NCBI RefSeq assembly: GCF_002327085.1
Contig: NZ_CP023429.1
Span: 2,036,383 to 2,100,382 of the forward strand
Length of the DNA: 64,000 nt
Source: Neisseria weixii
GTDB lineage: Bacteria; Pseudomonadota; Gammaproteobacteria; Burkholderiales; Neisseriaceae
Direction: 5' to 3'
Shown here: piece after piece, positions 9,612 to 18,387 of the stretch
Position numbering within the stretch: the first letter of the stretch is position 1
Layout of the letters: each line of letters starts with the position of its first letter
Notes under the pieces: generated by a model
The model's input: only the letters and a program-made list of their open reading frames with translations
Database searches by the model: none
Told to the model about the DNA's origin: nothing
Made by a program: the position numbers and the translations under genes

Positions 9612-9664
9612 AAAGGCCGTCTGAAATGTGTTTTATCCAATCAAACACATTTCAGACGGCCTTT
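9612..9664. terminator. Long uptake-sequence hairpin
   Basis: A 22-base stem made of AAAGGCCGTCTGAAATGTGTTT and its inverse around a 9-base loop. It ends the minus-strand lipoprotein gene that follows and insulates it from the NRAMP-like gene. Confidence 0.85.
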
Positions 9665-9675
9665 AAAATCATTCC

Positions 9676-9798
9676 TTACCAGCGAAAAGACTGCGTTACC
9701 CCGCCGGCCGCACCATTATTGGACGCACCAAAAAAGCCGCCGGTGCGCGGTTGGCTGCACGCGGACAGTACAAAAGCCAACGCGATTACGGTCATCAT
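9676..9798 (-). CDS. Small lipoprotein, 40 residues, next to an IS1016 end
   Basis: A short minus-strand frame starting at tandem ATGs (9793-9798) encodes MMTVIALAFVLSACSQPRTG and a Gly/Asn-rich tail ending FRW. The hydrophobic segment followed by L-S-A-C is a good lipobox, so a 27-residue mature lipopeptide is predicted. The IS1016-like element ends only about 15 bp upstream of this start. The native ribosome site and promoter, or a longer N terminus, may therefore have been lost. Function unknown. Confidence 0.6.
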   Translation of the reverse strand: MMTVIALAFVLSACSQPRTGGFFGASNNGAAGGVTQSFRW

Positions 9799-9813
9799 TT
9801 TTTCATAAGAATC

Positions 9814-10531
9814 TTGGGGCTGACGTAGATTGGCAGTCATGATAGGCTGCTAAAATGAAGATAACCCATTGCAAATCAAGAAAATCCATACAGAAAAAGC
9901 TGCTTGAATTTTCCGTACCGGAAGTGAGTGCCCGTTCTGCTGCGGATATTTTCAGGTATTCAGCCCAATTCAGCCATGCTGTTTTACCGCAAAATCCGCC
10001 AATTCATCGGGCATCATCCGGCACTGTATGCAGACGAAGTGTTTGACGGTGCAGCAGAATTGGACGAAAGCTGCTTCGGCGGTCGGCGCAAAGGTAAGCG
10101 CGGTAGTGGGGCAGTAGGAAAAATGGCTGTTTCCGGCATCCTGAAACGGCAGGGCAAGGTGTTTGCTTTGGTGGCGGATAATACCGAACAGGAAACTTTA
10201 CTGACTGTTATTAAACGGAAAATTATGCCTGACAGCATTGTTTATACCGATTTTTGCAAAAACTGTGATGTACCGGATGTAAGCAGATTTGCCCACCTCC
10301 GCATCAATCATTCCAAGCTGTTTGCAGACCGCCAGAACCATATTAACGGTATAGAAAACTTTTGGAATCAGGCAAAGCACACCCTTCGCAAATACAACGG
10401 AATCGACAGGAAATCATTCCCGCTGTTCTTGAAAGAATGTGGGGTTGGGTTTAACTTCGGCACTCCAGGCGGGCAGCTGAAAACCCTGCGGAAATGGTGT
10501 GGTATTTAGGGCTGATCTACGTCAGCCCCAA
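9814..10531 (+). mobile_element. IS1016-like element (IS1595 family)
   Basis: A 718 bp element with perfect 17 bp terminal inverted repeats (TTGGGGCTGACGTAGAT at 9814-9830 and its inverse at 10515-10531). The single transposase frame is nearly complete. This copy is closer to the classical IS1016 (GGGGCTGACGTAGAT ends) than the copy at 151-866, so the two are different subtypes. I could not identify a target duplication. Confidence 0.85.
9855..10509 (+). pseudogene. IS1016-like transposase with one frameshift
   Basis: The true start is the ATG at 9855 (MKITHCKSRKSIQKKLLEF). After SAADIF a single extra base near 9953 moves the frame. From 9928 the second frame carries AMLFYRKIRQFIGHHP, ELDESCFGGRRKGKRGSG, SIVYTDFCKN, and the ADRQNHINGIENFWNQAK block containing conserved acidic and Trp residues. 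It continues to a normal C terminus (RKWCGI). Removing the extra base restores about 218 residues. Confidence 0.8.
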
Positions 10532-10670
10532 TATTTTTATTGGAAATTTTCATTTTAGTCCACTGTGAATATGGTTTCAGGCTGCCCATTTTCTGGCAAT
10601 ACCTTCACTGCTTTGAAATGATACTGATATTTTCAGACGGCCTGAACTATCATGTTTACATAAAATAGAG

Positions 10671-10676
10671 TATAAT
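10671..10676 (+). promoter_or_regulatory. Possible -10 box of the BCCT transporter gene
   Basis: TATAAT at 10671-10676 lies about 120 bases before the start of the transporter gene, between two uptake sequences. No good -35 box is seen at the usual distance, so activation by a regulator, or misassignment, is possible. Confidence 0.3.
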
Positions 10677-10796
10677 AACCTTAACTTTACAAATAGCCGT
10701 CTGAACCTTTCAGATTGGCTTTGCTGCACCAAAAAATATAAAAATACACGCATCTTACTTGTTCCGTAAATATCTGCCATTCTGAAAAGGCCGTGT

Positions 10797-12341
10797 ATGT
10801 CTGCATCTCAAGAAAAGTCACCTTCTTCCTGCAAACGCCCGAATTATTTTTTGTGGACGTCGCTTTTAGTCGGTTTGCTTGCCGTTACCGCCGTTGTTAA
10901 TCCCACTCTGCTCACAGGCACGATTTCCGATATCAGTCAGTTTTTCTATCTGAAATTCGACTGGTTGATTATGTGGCTGCCGCTGCTGGCTTTTACCGTG
11001 GGGCTTTCGGTAGCACTCTCGCCACGCTTCGGCAATATCCGCTTGGGCGGGAAAGACGCCAAACCCGGATATTCCTTTCTTTCTTGGATGAATATGCTGT
11101 TTACTGCAGGCATAGGTGTAGGTATTGTGTTTTTTGGACCGATTGAAGCACTCTGGCATTATTTCCACTCACCCGCCGGTATTCAGGCCGAAGGGCTGGC
11201 GGAATATCAAAAGGTGGAAAACGCGATGAGCCTGGCTTTGCACGTTTGGGGTATTCCCGCTTGGTCGCTTTATATGATTGCCGGCTTGGTGATGGCTTAT
11301 TTTACCTATCAGCACAAAACCGAATGCACGCCCGCCGCGCCGCTGCAATATGCGTTCAAACACAAAAAATGGGCGAAACCTTTGGGAATCATTGTAACCG
11401 GAATGGCAATTTTGTCGATTGCGATGTCGGTATCTTCTTCGATCGCGATGGCGTCGGTACAGATTGCTTCGGGTTTGAAAATCATCACAGGCTTCGCTTT
11501 TGACGCCATCGGCTGGAAAGCGGCTATACTTACCGCACTGGCATTGCTCTATACCGCAGGTGCGGTGCTGCCGATTGATAAAGGAATGAAATTTCTCGGC
11601 GACTGGACCGTTTACCTTTCCGTTGTTTTGTTGTTGTTTGTGTTTGCCGTCGGCCCCACGCATTATTTTTTGAGTACAGTCACTGTTGCCATAGGCAACA
11701 TCATTACCAAAACCATTCATCATTCGTTTGAGCTTTATATGTTCCGCAACCGCGATTGGGTGGTGTGGTATCCGATGGCTTATTGGGTTTGGTGGGTAAC
11801 GTGGGCTCCGTTTGTAGGCGTGTTTTTGGCCAAAATTTCCAAAGGGCGCACGCTGCGCGAATTTGTATTTGCTTCAGTAATGATACCGGCCGGCTTTATC
11901 GTGATTTGGTTTTCGGTATTCTCCGGCTTCAGTCTGCTCGATACTGTTGAAGGAAGTGGCCGCTTGGCCGAAATCGCCAATAAAGGCGACTATGAAGGCA
12001 CATTCTATTATCTGCTTAATATGCTGCCGTTATCGGGTTTTACCAAACCCGTTACCATTGCGCTTTTCTTGGGTTTTATTGTAACTACTGTTACCAGTGC
12101 GGCCATTTCGCTGGGCATTATGACCAGTAATGACGGGCGCAGTGAAAACAAATTCCGTGCGGTAGTGTGGTCTGTGTTCATGACCCTAATCAGCTACGCC
12201 GTGATTTTCTCTGGCAAAATGGAAGGTATTAAGGCCGTCGGTTCTTTTTCGGGCTTTCCTTTTGTGTTTGTGATGTATCTCTGGTTTGCCGCACTCTGGC
12301 GCCAGCTCAACAGCGACGTACCCCGTACGTGCAAGGAATGA
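10797..12341 (+). CDS. BCCT-family betaine/carnitine/choline transporter
   Basis: A 514-residue inner-membrane carrier with about twelve spans. The family signature WVVWYPMAYWVWWVTWAPFV followed by GVFLAKISKGRTLREF contains the Trp-rich substrate region. The N-terminal MNMLFTAGIGVGIVFFGPIEALWHY is also typical. BCCT proteins import or exchange trimethylammonium compounds such as choline, betaine and carnitine. The next genes are a 41-residue membrane peptide and a carnitine/choline acyltransferase, so carnitine or choline is the likely substrate. The C terminus is short, without a long osmosensing tail. Confidence 0.9.
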   Translation: MSASQEKSPSSCKRPNYFLWTSLLVGLLAVTAVVNPTLLTGTISDISQFFYLKFDWLIMWLPLLAFTVGLSVALSPRFGNIRLGGKDAKPGYSFLSWMNMLFTAGIGVGIVFFGPIEALWHYFHSPAGIQAEGLAEYQKVENAMSLALHVWGIPAWSLYMIAGLVMAYFTYQHKTECTPAAPLQYAFKHKKWAKPLGIIVTGMAILSIAMSVSSSIAMASVQIASGLKIITGFAFDAIGWKAAILTALALLYTAGAVLPIDKGMKFLGDWTVYLSVVLLLFVFAVGPTHYFLSTVTVAIGNIITKTIHHSFELYMFRNRDWVVWYPMAYWVWWVTWAPFVGVFLAKISKGRTLREFVFASVMIPAGFIVIWFSVFSGFSLLDTVEGSGRLAEIANKGDYEGTFYYLLNMLPLSGFTKPVTIALFLGFIVTTVTSAAISLGIMTSNDGRSENKFRAVVWSVFMTLISYAVIFSGKMEGIKAVGSFSGFPFVFVMYLWFAALWRQLNSDVPRTCKE

Positions 12342-12344
12342 GCC

Positions 12345-12470
12345 GTGAAAAAAGATATTTTCTATTGGAACCAAAACCTGTACGACAATATTGTCGAAAC
12401 CGTGATGCTGTTTTTGGCCTTATTGTTTTTATGCTATGTCGTCAAGCTCGCTTTTTTCGATAAAGACTGA
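12345..12470 (+). CDS. 41-residue membrane peptide after the BCCT gene
   Basis: A GTG at 12345, seven bases after AAGGA and only three bases past the transporter stop, opens a frame for MKKDIFYWNQNLYDNIVETV and one hydrophobic helix (MLFLALLFLCYVVKLAFF) ending in DKD. The tight spacing and good ribosome site indicate translation coupled to the transporter. I do not know the family. A role as a small accessory subunit of the carrier is inference only. Confidence 0.6.
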   Translation: MKKDIFYWNQNLYDNIVETVMLFLALLFLCYVVKLAFFDKD

Positions 12471-12585
12471 TTTTCAGACGGTCTCCTGCCTGAAAAACTG
12501 TTTACCGTTTGCATTGCGGTAATACTTCCAGTATGCAGACGGACGGCGGACAAGTTCTGAACCGACATCCGATAAAGGAAACCCC

Positions 12586-14264
12586 ATGCAACCGATATCC
12601 CGTCTTCCCATACCCGATTTGGACGAAACCTGCGAGCGCTACCTAAAGCAGGTCCGTCCCTTGCTTACCGATGAGGAATATGCCGGAACCGAAGCCGCTG
12701 CGCGCCATTTCCAATCCGCCCGCGGCAAAGGCCGCGCCATGCAGGATGCGCTGATTCGGTTTGACAAACAAGCAGAACAAAGCTGGCTGATTGATGCCTG
12801 GCTGCAATCCTATCTTGACATCCGCACACCGCTGCCGCTGGCCAGCAATGTCGGTTTCGGTATCCAAAAACAGGGGAAAAGCCTGGCACAATGGGCAGCT
12901 GCTTTGGCCGCAGTATGTGCCGATTACCACCACGGACGCATTCCTCCTGCAGAAACACCGCAAGGCGTCCCAGTGTGCATGAATCAATGGGCGATTTTAC
13001 AAGGTGCCTGCCGCATCCCCGGCAAAAGAAGCGACAGTTTCCACTTCGCTCCCAAAGGCAGCCGCCATATCGGTATTTTGCACAACGGTTTTTATTACCG
13101 CATCGCCGTACTGGATGAGCAATACGAAGCCTACCATCCCGATACGTTCAGACAGGCTTTCGAGCAAATTTTGGCCGACACCGCCCAAAACCCTTTCCCG
13201 GTTGCCACACCCTGCTATCTCGGCGGCAACAAAACCGCCCGTGTTTGCGCCGATCTGCAAAAGCAAGCCGACAATGCCCGTCTGCTCGAACACATCAAAC
13301 AAGACTTGTTCCACATCAGCATCAGCAACGACGCACTGAACGCCGATGACGATTTGACTGAAACAACCTTTCAAACCCAGCAGCGCGTTTGGTGCTACAA
13401 ACCAACCACTTATTGCTACAACACCGCAACCGGACGCCTGTTCCTTCATTGCGAACACACATGGGCCGACGGTGGCGCACTCAAAGGCATTCTTACCCGT
13501 GCCACCGGCAAACTTGATACGCCTACAGGTGTAAAAGTGCTGCCCGCCGTAAAACGCTGCGAATGGCAGCTTCCCCGACCCTGCAAAAAAACTGGGACAA
13601 ATGGCAGTACCAATACACCGAAAAAGCCGCCAAAATGCGCGTCAGCAGTACGCTTATCCCTTTTAACGGCCTAAGCGTGCCCCAAGGAGTGAGCCATGAT
13701 GCACTGTCGCAATTTTTGTTCCAATACGCCCAACTTTCCACCTACGGCCGCATCCGCAATACCTACGAAGCCGTCGATGCAAGCCACTTTCAAAGCGGCC
13801 GCACCGAATGCATACGTCCGGTTTCGCAGGAATCACTGGCCTTCATCGACACCCTGCTAATAGGAAAACCCGACCGTCAAATGCTGAAAGCTGCACTTGA
13901 CGAGCACAAAGCCCGCATCAAAACCGCCAAATCAGGCCATGGAGCCAACCGCCACCTGCTCGGCTTACAATTAATGTCGCCTCAAGTTTCCGCCTGTCTG
14001 CCCGCATTCTTCAAAAACGCAGGTTATCGCGCCTTTACTACCGATTTCCTTTCCACTTCCACCGTCGGCGATGATACCGTTGTGGTCAACTTCGCCTTTG
14101 CTCCCACCACTCCAGGCGGACTGGGTATCAACTACACGCTTACACAGGCCGGCTGGCTGGTAACAATCAGCTATCATGCCGATCAAGAGCAGGAAGTGCG
14201 TGCGTTTTCAGCGGCACTTAACCGGGGAGGCAGACAGCTGCTTGAGTTTTTAAACGCAGAATAA
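12586..14264 (+). pseudogene. Carnitine/choline O-acyltransferase, one-base frameshift
   Basis: Two overlapping frames (12586-13674 and 13563-14264) make one protein of about 559 residues, normal for this family, once a base is restored in CCCC near 13576. The first part has the catalytic His in LFLHCEHTWADGGA. The second has the substrate-binding TYGRIRNTYEAVDASHFQSG with RTECIRP, then DFLSTSTVG, which matches the family STS motif. The enzyme would transfer acyl groups between CoA and carnitine or choline. It lies after the BCCT transporter, suggesting import and acylation of the same compound. Such enzymes are uncommon in bacteria. Confidence 0.8.
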
Positions 14265-14299
14265 GCACTTCACGACAGACAAAGGCCGTCTGAAAATTA

Positions 14300-15313
14300 T
14301 GAACTGCCCTCCAATCTTTGGACAAATTGAGAATCTTTCCAAACAACCTTTCCAAGCCGGGTTCTGTAGGTAACAGGATTCGGCTTTTTAAATGCAAATC
14401 AGCGCCTCACGCACACCTGCCGGATAACCGCCTATCAGCAAGGCGGTATCGCCACACTTCAACACCCGCAGGCAAATTCCATGAAGGCCAAACGTAAAAA
14501 AACATTTACCGCCGACGAAACCGACCATGAAAAAATGCAGCAGAAACGATTGAAAAGCAACGTTATATGAGAGCGGAGAACGCTGCCAAAACACGGAAGC
14601 CTTCAATGAAAAGGAAGGGGAATGCCGCCAAACCTGCGAAACCGTTCAAACGTTGAGCAGGACACCCGCTGAAATATCTGCCGCACATTACCGATATTTC
14701 CAAAAGCAGTTACCATTACTGCATCGGCAAACCCGATCCCGATGCGGCATCCCAAACGGCAGTTAAGTGGGGCCTATCTCCGGCACAAAGGCTGCCACAT
14801 TGTCGCCGCATTGTCGCGGAACAAAAATAAAGTGTAGGGAATCATACGTTTATTGGGCTTAAAAGCCAAAGCACTCAACAAAAAAGCCCGCCGCCCGTAA
14901 GCAATAGGGGATGCTTCGGCAAACCTTCTCAACCGTGAGTTTACTGTCAAGAAACAGGGAGATAAATGGCTGGCCGATGTGACCGGTTTCAAATGCACTG
15001 ACAGCAAACCGTATTTATCGCCGATACCGGATGTGTCCTACCGAGATTGCTGCTTATTCTTTAGAGCAAAGAGCGAACGGTAGGATGGCGGCCCAAATAG
15101 TGGATAAAGTATTTGGCCGTCTGAAAGGTAGAAACTTCAATGCTGCATTTTGACCGATGTGCTTCCGGCAGAAGATGCTTTGACTTTGCGGTAAGCTTAA
15201 CGTCAACAGCCCCTAGTTGAAATTTAAAAAGGCTGAATACTGTTACCTACAGAACCCGGCTTGAAAAGGCTGTTTGTGAAGAATTCTCAACTTGTCCAAA
15301 GATTAGGGGAGGC
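14300..15313 (+). mobile_element. IS3-family (IS150-like) relic with inverted right ends
   Basis: Heavily decayed copy of the IS at 34645-36038. Pieces of orfA (around 14400-14520) and orfB (around 14640-15230) can be aligned by eye, but all frames are broken. The left 90 or so bases (14300-14390) are an inverted copy of the element's right end, so both termini carry the segment that includes AGCCGGGTTCTGTAGGTAAC. The start of orfA is missing as a result. No intact transposase remains. Confidence 0.75.
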
Positions 15314-15386
15314 AATTTTCAGACGGCATGTCCCCGAAAAATCCGCTACAATCGTCCAACCCAAAACCTAAAAATAAGGAGAAAGC

Positions 15387-16208
15387 ATGCTGCACCGACC
15401 GGTTCCGAAAATTTTCCTGTTCGTTCCCGCCACGCGTCCCGAGCGCATCGCCAAAGCCTTTGACTGCGGTGCGGACGAAGTCATCGTCGATTGGGAAGAT
15501 ACGGTTGAGCCCGAACGTAAGGCCGCAGCGCGTGCGGATACGGAGGATTATTGCGGCCGCGCCGATACACCCGAAGTGTGGGTACGGATTAACGGCACAC
15601 ACGGCCCGTTTCATACCGATGATGTGGCGGCGGCAAAGAGTATCAGAAAAATCAAAGGATTGGTGCTTCCCAAAACCGTTCGGGCCGATGAAATTTCTTC
15701 GCTGCATCATGCCACCGGCAAACCGGTTATCGCTGACATTGAATCAGCGCAAGGCATGGCCGGCATCGGGCAATTGGCACGTTCAGACGGCCTGTTTGCG
15801 ATGACCTACGGCTGCTTGGATTTGTCCAATGATTTGGGCGTGAGCTATGGCACCGCTGCTGCGCAAACCATATTCGACCGTCTGCGCACCGATATGCTGC
15901 TGCACAGCCGCATCAACCATCTGCACCCGCCCATCGAAACCACCTTCCCGGATTTCAACGACCACGAAGCCAACCGCCGCCATGCCGAATACTGGCGTGA
16001 TATGGGTTTCGGCGGGGTTTTGTGCATCCACCCGAAACAAGTCGTAGCCGTAAAAGAAGCGTTGAGGCCGTCTGAAAACTTGTTGGCTTTTGCAGCCAAA
16101 GTCGTTGCCGAAGCAGAACACAGCGGCCAAGCCGTTTTCCAAGTAGACGGACAAATGATTGATGCGCCGGTTATCGAACGGGCAAAATGGATTTTGCAGC
16201 AAAACTGA
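15387..16208 (+). CDS. HpcH/HpaI aldolase, CitE-like protein
   Basis: A 273-residue TIM-barrel protein of the citrate lyase beta/HpcH family. Motifs seen are FVPATRPERI at the N terminus, EVIVDWEDTV with metal-binding acidic residues, VWVRINGT, LPKTVRADE, the Mg-ligand ADIESAQG, TYGCLDLSNDLG, and VLCIHPKQV. Stand-alone CitE-like enzymes cleave or hydrolyse acyl-CoA substrates such as malyl- or citramalyl-CoA. No citrate lyase alpha or gamma gene is next to it, so a citrate lyase role is unlikely. An ATG with AAGGAG upstream supports the start. Confidence 0.82.
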   Translation: MLHRPVPKIFLFVPATRPERIAKAFDCGADEVIVDWEDTVEPERKAAARADTEDYCGRADTPEVWVRINGTHGPFHTDDVAAAKSIRKIKGLVLPKTVRADEISSLHHATGKPVIADIESAQGMAGIGQLARSDGLFAMTYGCLDLSNDLGVSYGTAAAQTIFDRLRTDMLLHSRINHLHPPIETTFPDFNDHEANRRHAEYWRDMGFGGVLCIHPKQVVAVKEALRPSENLLAFAAKVVAEAEHSGQAVFQVDGQMIDAPVIERAKWILQQN

Positions 16209-16450
16209 CATTCAGACGGCCTGAAATATTGCCTCATGCCGTCTGAAATCACTTCTGCTTATCATCTTACCGGCTGATCCGCATAGCTTGTGAATTGCCG
16301 TTTGGCCGTCTGAATATCCGCCGTTCATTCACACATAAGCATATTCCGCCGCTGCCGTTCCGTGCTAAAATCGCCCTGTTTGATGGCAGCAGACGGCCAT
16401 CCCGATAGGCACTTTTCGCAGAAGCCCACACTTTCTGCCAAGGAAAATAC

Positions 16451-17998
16451 ATGAACATCGAGACCCTTCCACTGTCCGGCGGCAACATCGGCATCGAGCG
16501 CGAGAGCCTTCGCACCACCGCCGACGGCCACCTTGCCGGGACACGCCACCCAGAAGCCTTGGGCAATGTCTATACCCATCCGAACATCACCATCGATTAT
16601 GGCGAAGCATTATTGGAACTGGTCACCGATCCGCATCAATTCCCGAAAGCAGTGTATCAACAGCTTTTGGAATTACACCAATTCAGCGCGCAAAACATCG
16701 GCGAAGAAAGCATGTGGGCAGCCAGCATGCCTTGCCGTCTGCCCGACAATCCCGAACACATCGAAATCGGCTACTTCGGCCAAAGCAACGGCGCAAAATT
16801 GAAACGCCTTTACCGCATTGGCCTGTCTTACCGCTATGGCCGCACCATGCAGATGATTGCCGGCGTGCATTTCAACTATTCGCCGCCGGAAAGCCTGTGG
16901 GCAGCCTTAGTCGGGCAAGAAGGCGCGGAACCGACCGACACTTGGCGCAATGAGCGTTACATGGGCATGATTCGCAATATCCAGCGCTACGGCTGGCTGA
17001 TTTGCCACCTGTTCGGCACTTCTCCTGCCTGCGACCAAAGCTTCCAACCGGCGCAAAATGTGCTCGACCGTCTGCACGAGCAAAGCTTTACCTGGAAAAA
17101 CGCCACCACCCTGCGCATGAGCCAGCTCGGCTATCAAAATAAAGTCGATTTCAGCGTCAGCTTCAATCATTTGAACGAATACATCCGCGATTTGGGTGCG
17201 GCAGTGCTGACACCGGCGCCGGTGTACGAATACTTGGGCTTGCGCGGCCCTGCCGGACTGTACCGCCAAATCAGCACCAATATTCTGCAAATCGCCAACG
17301 AATATTATAGTGGCGCACGTCCGAAACAGGTGATAAAGAAAGGCGAATTGCCCATCAGCGCCTTGAGCGCTCGCGGCATCGCCTATGTCGAATTGCGTTT
17401 GCTCGACAATAATCCGTATGATCCCGCCGGCATCAGCTTGGAACAAATCCATTTCTTGGAAAGCTTCATGCTGTGGTGTTTGCTGAAAGATTCGCCTGCA
17501 TTTACCAATACGGATTACAATGAAGCCAACCACAACCGCCTGCGCACCGCCTGTTCAGGCTTGAGCGAAGGATTCAGACTGTTTAAAAACGGCCGCAGCA
17601 TTTCTGCGCAAGATTGGGCAAACGAAATCCTGCATGAAATCCTGCCGATTGCCGAGCGCCTTGACCAAGGTTCAGGCAACAACGGGTACCGCGAAGCCGT
17701 ACAAAGCCAAATCCGCGCCAACCGCGGCGAATCCCTGCGCCTGCCGCAACGTGTGCAAGCCGAAATGGCCGAACAAGAGTTTCTGCCATGGGCAATGGGC
17801 TTGACCGCGCAACATCTGGAAACTTTAAAGCAGCCGCTGCCTCAAGATGTACAAGCCAAGCTGGAAGCGCAAAGCCGGCAATCGTTGCAGGAATTTGCCG
17901 AAATCGAAGCCAAAGCCGCCGATGAAATCCCGTTTGACGATTATTTGGCCAACTATTTCAATCCGCTGCACGAATGTTTGGCGAAATTAACGGTTTAA
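16451..17998 (+). CDS. gshA: Glutamate-cysteine ligase, proteobacterial type 1
   Basis: GshA joins glutamate and cysteine, the first step of glutathione synthesis. The 515-residue frame begins MNIETLPLSGGNIGIERESL and keeps the family regions HPNITIDYGEALLELVTDPH (metal/ATP-binding acidic residues), MQMIAGVHFNYS, and ISALSARGIAYVELRLLDNNPYDP. Length is normal. Upstream 16209-16450 holds only uptake sequences. It ends at a strong hairpin. Confidence 0.95.
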   Translation: MNIETLPLSGGNIGIERESLRTTADGHLAGTRHPEALGNVYTHPNITIDYGEALLELVTDPHQFPKAVYQQLLELHQFSAQNIGEESMWAASMPCRLPDNPEHIEIGYFGQSNGAKLKRLYRIGLSYRYGRTMQMIAGVHFNYSPPESLWAALVGQEGAEPTDTWRNERYMGMIRNIQRYGWLICHLFGTSPACDQSFQPAQNVLDRLHEQSFTWKNATTLRMSQLGYQNKVDFSVSFNHLNEYIRDLGAAVLTPAPVYEYLGLRGPAGLYRQISTNILQIANEYYSGARPKQVIKKGELPISALSARGIAYVELRLLDNNPYDPAGISLEQIHFLESFMLWCLLKDSPAFTNTDYNEANHNRLRTACSGLSEGFRLFKNGRSISAQDWANEILHEILPIAERLDQGSGNNGYREAVQSQIRANRGESLRLPQRVQAEMAEQEFLPWAMGLTAQHLETLKQPLPQDVQAKLEAQSRQSLQEFAEIEAKAADEIPFDDYLANYFNPLHECLAKLTV

Positions 17999-18007
17999 AC
18001 CGTGATA

Positions 18008-18050
18008 AAAAAGCCATGCCGTCTGAAACTTTCAGACGGCATGGCTTTTT
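18008..18050. terminator. gshA terminator (AT-form uptake-sequence hairpin)
   Basis: AAAAAGCCATGCCGTCTGAA with its inverse gives a 21-base perfect stem around one base, ending in a T run. This pair uses the ATGCCGTCTGAA form, rarer here than the AG form. Confidence 0.9.
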
Positions 18051-18142
18051 CTGGCCTAGATCCGATGAAACTCAGCAGAATAAGACAAACTGAGGCCTTT
18101 GCCAAACCTCATGCACCACCAATAAAAACCCAAGCGACCGTC

Positions 18143-18162
18143 ATTCCCGTGCAGACGGGAAT
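18143..18162. repeat. dRS3 repeat
   Basis: ATTCCC, eight variable bases, GGGAAT: the 20-base Neisseria dRS3 pattern. These repeats are known targets for filamentous prophage insertion and for recombination in Neisseria. Confidence 0.85.
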
Positions 18163-18219
18163 CCATCTTAAAATTTAAGAAACTTATTTTATTCAATAGT
18201 TTGTCATGCTCAAAAATAG

Positions 18220-18239
18220 ATTCCCGCCTGCGCGGGAAT
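18220..18239. repeat. dRS3 repeat
   Basis: A second ATTCCC-N8-GGGAAT unit 57 bases after the first, with a different core (GCCTGCGC). Together they flank an AT-rich spacer, as in mosaic elements. Confidence 0.85.
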
Positions 18240-18322
18240 GACGTCGGTTCTCTGTGCTGTAGCTTTTCAGAGAGTTTTGCAAAGGCCTCATGCTGACTTT
18301 TAAAAGAGTTTTGCAAAGATTT

Positions 18323-18370
18323 AGGCCGTCTGAAAAATTGGACTGTTCCCCAATCTTTCAGACGGCCTTT
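18323..18370. terminator. putA terminator
   Basis: AGGCCGTCTGAAA and its inverse enclose about 20 bases including an internal imperfect pairing (ATTGG/CCAAT). It lies directly after the minus-strand putA stop. Confidence 0.8.
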
Positions 18371-18387
18371 AACATTTAAGAGATTAA

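Larger units (their letters stand above)
18092..18289. repeat. Intergenic mosaic repeat bounded by GAGGCCTTTGC ends
   Basis: A 198 bp block whose ends are inverted copies of GAGGCCTTTGCCAAACCTC / GAGTTTTGCAAAGGCCTC. It contains two dRS3 repeats and a unique spacer between them. The same end sequence bounds the small insertion at 35449-35590. The layout matches Neisseria intergenic mosaic elements. A further GAGTTTTGCAAAG copy starts near 18306. Confidence 0.6.
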
